Shown here piece after piece: positions 6,151 through 8,863 of a DNA stretch of 8,863 bases (the first letter of the stretch is position 1; each line of letters begins with the position of its first letter). Made by a program: the position numbers and the translations under genes. The DNA lies in contig JALSGY010000484.1 in NCBI GenBank assembly GCA_026982515.1, positions 1-8,863 on the forward strand, in the 5' to 3' direction. Below the pieces are notes generated by a model, which had not been told where the DNA came from, ran no database searches, and saw only the letters and a list, made by a program, of their open reading frames with translations. The DNA comes from Paracoccaceae bacterium. Lineage in GTDB: Bacteria; Pseudomonadota; Alphaproteobacteria; Rhodobacterales; Rhodobacteraceae.

Positions 6151-6604
6151 AAACGATCTCGTAAGCCTTTTCGCCGCCGGGGGTGCGCACCTCGATGCTG
6201 TCGCCCTCTTCCTTGCCGATCAGCGCGCGTGCCAGCGGCGAGCGGATGTTGAGCTTGCCCGCCTCGATGTCGGCCTCGGCCTCGCCGACGATCTGGTAGG
6301 TCTTTTCCTCCTCGGTGTCCTCGTCCACCAGGGTTACCGTGGCGCCGAACTTGATCGGGCCGGACAGTTTCGCCGGGTCGATCACCTCGGCCAGCGACAG
6401 CAGCCCCTCGATTTCCTTGATGCGGCCCTCGATGAAGCTCTGCTTTTCGCGCGCCGAGTGGTACTCGGCGTTTTCCGAAAGGTCGCCATGCTCGCGCGCC
6501 TCGGCAATCGCCCTGATGATGGCCGGGCGCTCGACGCTCTTGAGTTGCTTCAATTCCTCGTTCAGCGCGGAATGGCCCGCGCGGGTCATCGGTATCTTTT
6601 CCAT
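6134..6604 (-). CDS. greA: Transcription elongation factor GreA
   Basis: GreA enters the secondary channel of RNA polymerase and stimulates cleavage of backtracked RNA, rescuing stalled complexes. The 156-residue product has the N-terminal coiled coil with IPMTRAGHSALNEELKQLK near the start. Its tip motif AIAEAREHGDLSENAEY carries acidic tip residues Asp41 and Glu44, equivalent to those of E. coli GreA, and AREKQSFIEGRI follows. The C-terminal FKBP-like domain has IRSPLARALIGKEEGD (120-135) and TPGGEKAYEIV. Length and N-terminus match E. coli GreA (158 residues), so the ATG at 6604 is secure even though no strong ribosome binding site is seen directly upstream. It is divergent from ETF-QO and probably leads a two-gene unit with the membrane protein gene at 5071-6105. 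Confidence 0.97.
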   Translation of the reverse strand: MEKIPMTRAGHSALNEELKQLKSVERPAIIRAIAEAREHGDLSENAEYHSAREKQSFIEGRIKEIEGLLSLAEVIDPAKLSGPIKFGATVTLVDEDTEEEKTYQIVGEAEADIEAGKLNIRSPLARALIGKEEGDSIEVRTPGGEKAYEIVSVRYI

Positions 6605-6781
6605 GTATCTCGGCCAGCCCTTGCGAAACTCGCAACATTTCCCGCCACGGCCAGAGGCCGCCGACTTGCGGCCAAATGAACCGAGAGAGCCACGGAATGC
6701 AAGAGAAAGAACGACGCCGGCGAGGCGGAGCCGGTTTTCCGCCGGGCAGGGCGGGTGGCTGGGCGTAACGCCGTGTCGCGA

Positions 6782-6809
6782 TTGACCGCTTCGCCACGCG
6801 TGCGATAAC
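6782..6809 (+). promoter_or_regulatory. Candidate sigma-70 promoter for ETF-QO
   Basis: TTGACC (6782-6787, 5 of 6 to the -35 consensus) and GATAAC (6804-6809, 4 of 6 to the -10 consensus) are separated by 16 bases. Transcription would start near 6816 and give a leader of about 49 bases ending in the ribosome binding site at 6854-6860. This is the best promoter match seen in the window, assigned by eye only. Confidence 0.5.
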
Positions 6810-6833
6810 GAGGGCGGGACCGATATTTCGCAA

Positions 6834-6851
6834 TTCCGGCCCGTGCCGGAA
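6834..6851 (+). repeat. Hairpin in the ETF-QO leader
   Basis: TTCCGGC (6834-6840) and GCCGGAA (6845-6851) form a perfect 7-bp stem with a CCGT tetraloop, ending 2 bases before the AGAGGGG ribosome binding site (6854-6860). It could stabilise the mRNA 5' end or affect ribosome access. No riboswitch class is recognised. Confidence 0.45.
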
Positions 6852-6864
6852 GAAGAGGGGAAAC

Positions 6865-8517
6865 ATGGCCGAGATTGAACGCGAGTCGATGGAATACGAT
6901 GTGGTGATCGTGGGTGCGGGCCCGGCCGGGCTTTCGGCTGCGATCCGGCTCAAGCAGCTCGATGCCGATCTTTCCGTGGTGGTGCTGGAGAAGGGCTCGG
7001 AGGTGGGCGCACATATCCTCTCGGGCGCGGTGCTGGACACATCGGGCCTCGATGCGCTGATCCCCGACTGGAAGGAACGCGGCGCACCCGTCACCGTGCC
7101 GGTGAGGAAGGACAGGTTCTACATCTTCGGCGAGGCCGGGCGCATCCGCATCCCCAACTTCCTGATGCCGCCGCTGATGAACAACCATGGCTGCTACATC
7201 GTCTCGATGGGCAATGTCTGCCGCTGGCTGGCGGGCGAGGCCGAGGCGCTTGGGGTGGAGATCTTCCCCGGCATGGCCTGCTCGGAGCTGGTCTGGGGCG
7301 AGAACGGCGAGGTGAAGGGCGTGGTGGCCGGCGAGTTCGGGCGGAACCCCGACGGCACGCCGGGGCCGAACTACGAACCGGGGATGGAGCTGCACGGCAA
7401 GTATGTGTTCCTCTCCGAGGGCGCGCGCGGGTCTCTTTCCAGGCAGGTGATCGAGAAGTTTTCGCTCGATGCGAAGTCGGACGTGCCGAAATTCGGCATC
7501 GGGCTGAAGGAAATATGGGAGGTGAAGCCGGAAAACCACCGCGAGGGACTGGTGGTGCATACCATGGGCTGGCCACTGGGATGGAAGAACTCGGGCGGTT
7601 CCTTCATGTATCATGCCGAGAACAACCAGGTGTTCGTCGGCTATATCGTCGATCTGAACTACAAGAACCCGTATCTCTACCCTTACATGGAATTCCAGCG
7701 CTTCAAGCATCACCCGGAGGTGGCGAAGATGCTTGAGGGCGGCAAGCGGGTGGCCTACGGGGCCCGCGCCGTAGCCAAGGGGGGCTTCCAGTCGATCCCG
7801 CAATCGGCCTTCCCCGGCGGGGCGCTTCTGGGGTGCGCCTCGGGGCTGATCAACCTGCCGCGCATCAAGGGCAACCACAATGCCATGCTCTCGGGCATCG
7901 CTGCCGCCGAGGCGGCCCATTCCGCCATCAGGGCCGGGCGCGCCGGCGACGAGCTGAAATCCTACGACGAGGCGCTGCGCAACGGCCCGGTGGGGAGCGA
8001 TCTGCACCGGGTGCGCAACGTGGCGCCGCTCAACGGCCGTTTCGGCCCGTTGGGCGGGTTGATCCTGGGCGGGTTCGACATGTGGTTCCAGACCATCTTC
8101 CGCTTCTCGCCCTTCGGCACCCTCAAGCACGGCAAGACCGACGCCCAGGCCACGGAGCCGGCGGCGAAGCACAAGCCCATCGACTACCCCAGGCCCGACG
8201 GAACCCTCAGTTTCGACCGTCTGACCAACGTGGCGTTCTCCTTCACCAACCACGAGGAAAACCAGCCCCCGCACCTGAAGCTGAAGGATCCGGAGGTTCC
8301 AATCCGGATCAACCTGCCGGAATATGCCGAACCGGCGCAGCGCTACTGCCCGGCCGGGGTCTATGAGGTGGTGCAGGAAGATGGCGCACCGGCCCGTTTC
8401 GTGATCAACTTCCAGAACTGCGTGCACTGCAAGACTTGCGACATCAAGGACCCCTCGCAGAACATCGTCTGGACCTGTCCGCAGGGCGGCGACGGGCCGA
8501 ACTATCCCAACATGTAA
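6865..8517 (+). CDS. Electron transfer flavoprotein-ubiquinone oxidoreductase
   Basis: ETF-QO takes electrons from reduced electron transfer flavoprotein, fed by acyl-CoA and related dehydrogenases, and passes them to ubiquinone at the membrane. The 550-residue product opens with the FAD dinucleotide fold (DVVIVGAGPAG, GxGxxG at 17-22). It then has SGAVLDTSGLDALIPDW, a long central region including GIGLKEIWEV and the QVFVGYIVDLNYKNPYLYPY stretch, and a second FAD-contact block GCASGLINLPRIKGNHNAM (323-341). The C-terminal ferredoxin-like domain has Cys495, Cys519, Cys522 and Cys525 for one [4Fe-4S] cluster, with CVHCKTC the diagnostic motif; Cys538 is an extra cysteine near the end. Length fits bacterial ETF-QO and there is no transit peptide. 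ATG 6865 is preceded by AGAGGGG with 4-base spacing. No etfA or etfB is in the window. Confidence 0.97.
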   Translation: MAEIERESMEYDVVIVGAGPAGLSAAIRLKQLDADLSVVVLEKGSEVGAHILSGAVLDTSGLDALIPDWKERGAPVTVPVRKDRFYIFGEAGRIRIPNFLMPPLMNNHGCYIVSMGNVCRWLAGEAEALGVEIFPGMACSELVWGENGEVKGVVAGEFGRNPDGTPGPNYEPGMELHGKYVFLSEGARGSLSRQVIEKFSLDAKSDVPKFGIGLKEIWEVKPENHREGLVVHTMGWPLGWKNSGGSFMYHAENNQVFVGYIVDLNYKNPYLYPYMEFQRFKHHPEVAKMLEGGKRVAYGARAVAKGGFQSIPQSAFPGGALLGCASGLINLPRIKGNHNAMLSGIAAAEAAHSAIRAGRAGDELKSYDEALRNGPVGSDLHRVRNVAPLNGRFGPLGGLILGGFDMWFQTIFRFSPFGTLKHGKTDAQATEPAAKHKPIDYPRPDGTLSFDRLTNVAFSFTNHEENQPPHLKLKDPEVPIRINLPEYAEPAQRYCPAGVYEVVQEDGAPARFVINFQNCVHCKTCDIKDPSQNIVWTCPQGGDGPNYPNM

Positions 8518-8563
8518 CGCCTGCGTCATGTCGCCGGCACGGGGCGGCCCGGTGCATTGTTTT

Positions 8564-8595
8564 CATGGGCGCGAGGGGATAGGTTCGCGCCCATG
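8564..8595. terminator. Strong inverted repeat after ETF-QO, possible terminator
   Basis: Perfect 11-bp arms (CATGGGCGCGA at 8564-8574, TCGCGCCCATG at 8585-8595) with a 10-base loop lie 46 bases after the ETF-QO stop and 23 bases before the next start. A TTTT precedes the repeat on the + strand and no T run follows on either strand, so it is not canonical. It could still end the ETF-QO transcript, or be an operator or RNA element for the TPR gene. Confidence 0.4.
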
Positions 8596-8603
8596 ACCGA
8601 CCT

Positions 8604-8610
8604 GAAGGGG
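8604..8610 (+). promoter_or_regulatory. Ribosome binding site fixing the TTG start of the TPR protein
   Basis: GAAGGGG ends 8 bases before TTG at 8619. An in-frame GTG at 8610 overlaps this site, and the frame is closed by TAG at 8580 with no ATG between, so TTG 8619 is the best start. Confidence 0.55.
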
Positions 8611-8618
8611 TGCCGTCC

Positions 8619-8863
8619 TTGAATTACCGCAAACCGATCCGCGCGCTTGTCCTGTCGATCGCCGCGGCCGTGGCCTCGGTCGTGCCCTCGTCTGCCGATA
8701 CCGGGGCGGGTGCCTACCTGGCCGCGCGCAGTGCCGAGCAGCAGCACGATTTCGCCGCCGCTTCGCAGTATTACATCCGTGCCCTCGCCAAGGACCCGGA
8801 CAACCGCGATCTGATGGAGCGCGCCGTCCTGTCCCTGATCGGGCTGGGCGACATCACCCGCGC
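8619..8863 (+). CDS. Exported tetratricopeptide-repeat protein, N-terminal part (3' end outside window)
   Basis: Eighty-one residues are visible from TTG before the window ends. Residues 1-26 form a Sec-type signal peptide: NYRKPIR charges, a hydrophobic stretch of about 15 residues, and a likely cleavage after SSA26. From about residue 31, GAYLAARSAEQQHDFAAASQ and the following YYIRALAKDPDN match a first TPR unit, with a second starting at RDLMERAVLSLIGLGD. TPR arrays mediate protein contacts; this one would act in the periplasm or at the outer membrane. The partner and length are unknown because the gene is cut. It follows ETF-QO on the same strand, separated by 101 bases and a strong hairpin, so shared transcription is uncertain. 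Confidence 0.82.
   Translation, partial: MNYRKPIRALVLSIAAAVASVVPSSADTGAGAYLAARSAEQQHDFAAASQYYIRALAKDPDNRDLMERAVLSLIGLGDITR

Larger units (their letters stand above)
6605..6864. other. Divergent intergenic region between greA and ETF-QO
   Basis: This 260-base gap carries control signals for both flanking genes and no credible small gene. Visible dyads are TTGCGA/TCGCAA (6621-6626, 6630-6635) in the greA leader, GGCCGC/GCGGCC (6656-6661, 6668-6673), GGCGGA/TCCGCC (6724-6729, 6738-6743), and a compact GGCGTAACGCC palindrome (6762-6772) just upstream of the ETF-QO promoter candidate. I could not find a convincing promoter for greA on the minus strand. Confidence 0.5.

Noticed and set aside
6586..8529. 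647-residue open frame on the minus strand opposite ETF-QO
   Set aside because: The opposite strand clearly encodes ETF-QO with all its motifs. The antisense product has no recognisable domain and biased composition.

Overview
The window reads as an ordinary chromosomal segment of a GC-rich alphaproteobacterium, most likely Rhodobacterales/Paracoccaceae. This rests on strong G/C third-position codon use, a 47-residue aa3-type cytochrome oxidase subunit IV, a fused MobB-MoeA protein, and an ETF-ubiquinone oxidoreductase followed by a TPR protein. The genus assignment is inference from gene content. There are no rRNA or tRNA genes, insertion sequences, CRISPR arrays or prophage genes, and base composition shows no clear sign of recent transfer. 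Layout, left to right. Positions 1-720 (+) hold the C-terminal part of a metallo-beta-lactamase-fold hydrolase cut by the window edge. After a 198-base gap comes a small + strand pair: cytochrome c oxidase subunit IV (919-1062) and, ten bases later, an unnamed lipoprotein with a TTG start (1073-1699). A molybdenum-cofactor block follows on the same strand: fdhD (1787-2671), mobA (2668-3291) and a mobB-moeA fusion (3288-5066), joined by two ATGA overlaps. Convergent to it, with a 4-base gap, is a minus-strand pair read right to left: greA (6604-6134), then an unnamed two-helix membrane protein with a coiled coil (6105-5071). A 260-base divergent intergenic region (6605-6864) separates greA from the ETF-QO gene (6865-8517, +). 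After a 101-base gap with a strong inverted repeat, an exported TPR protein begins at a TTG codon (8619) and runs off the right edge. How the genes work together. MoeA inserts molybdate into molybdopterin, MobA adds GMP to make the guanine dinucleotide cofactor, the MobB domain is a GTP-binding partner, and FdhD sulfurates the finished cofactor for formate dehydrogenase. The block therefore covers the last steps of bis-MGD maturation, although no molybdoenzyme lies in the window. Cytochrome oxidase subunit IV and ETF-QO are both respiratory-chain components, at the terminal oxidase and at ubiquinone entry respectively. GreA is a housekeeping transcription factor. The most worthwhile unknowns are the 1073-1699 lipoprotein, which has a His...Cys pattern suggestive of a circularly permuted papain-like fold, and the 5071-6105 membrane protein. 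No convincing novel multi-gene system is visible; several hairpins at gene junctions deserve a conservation check.
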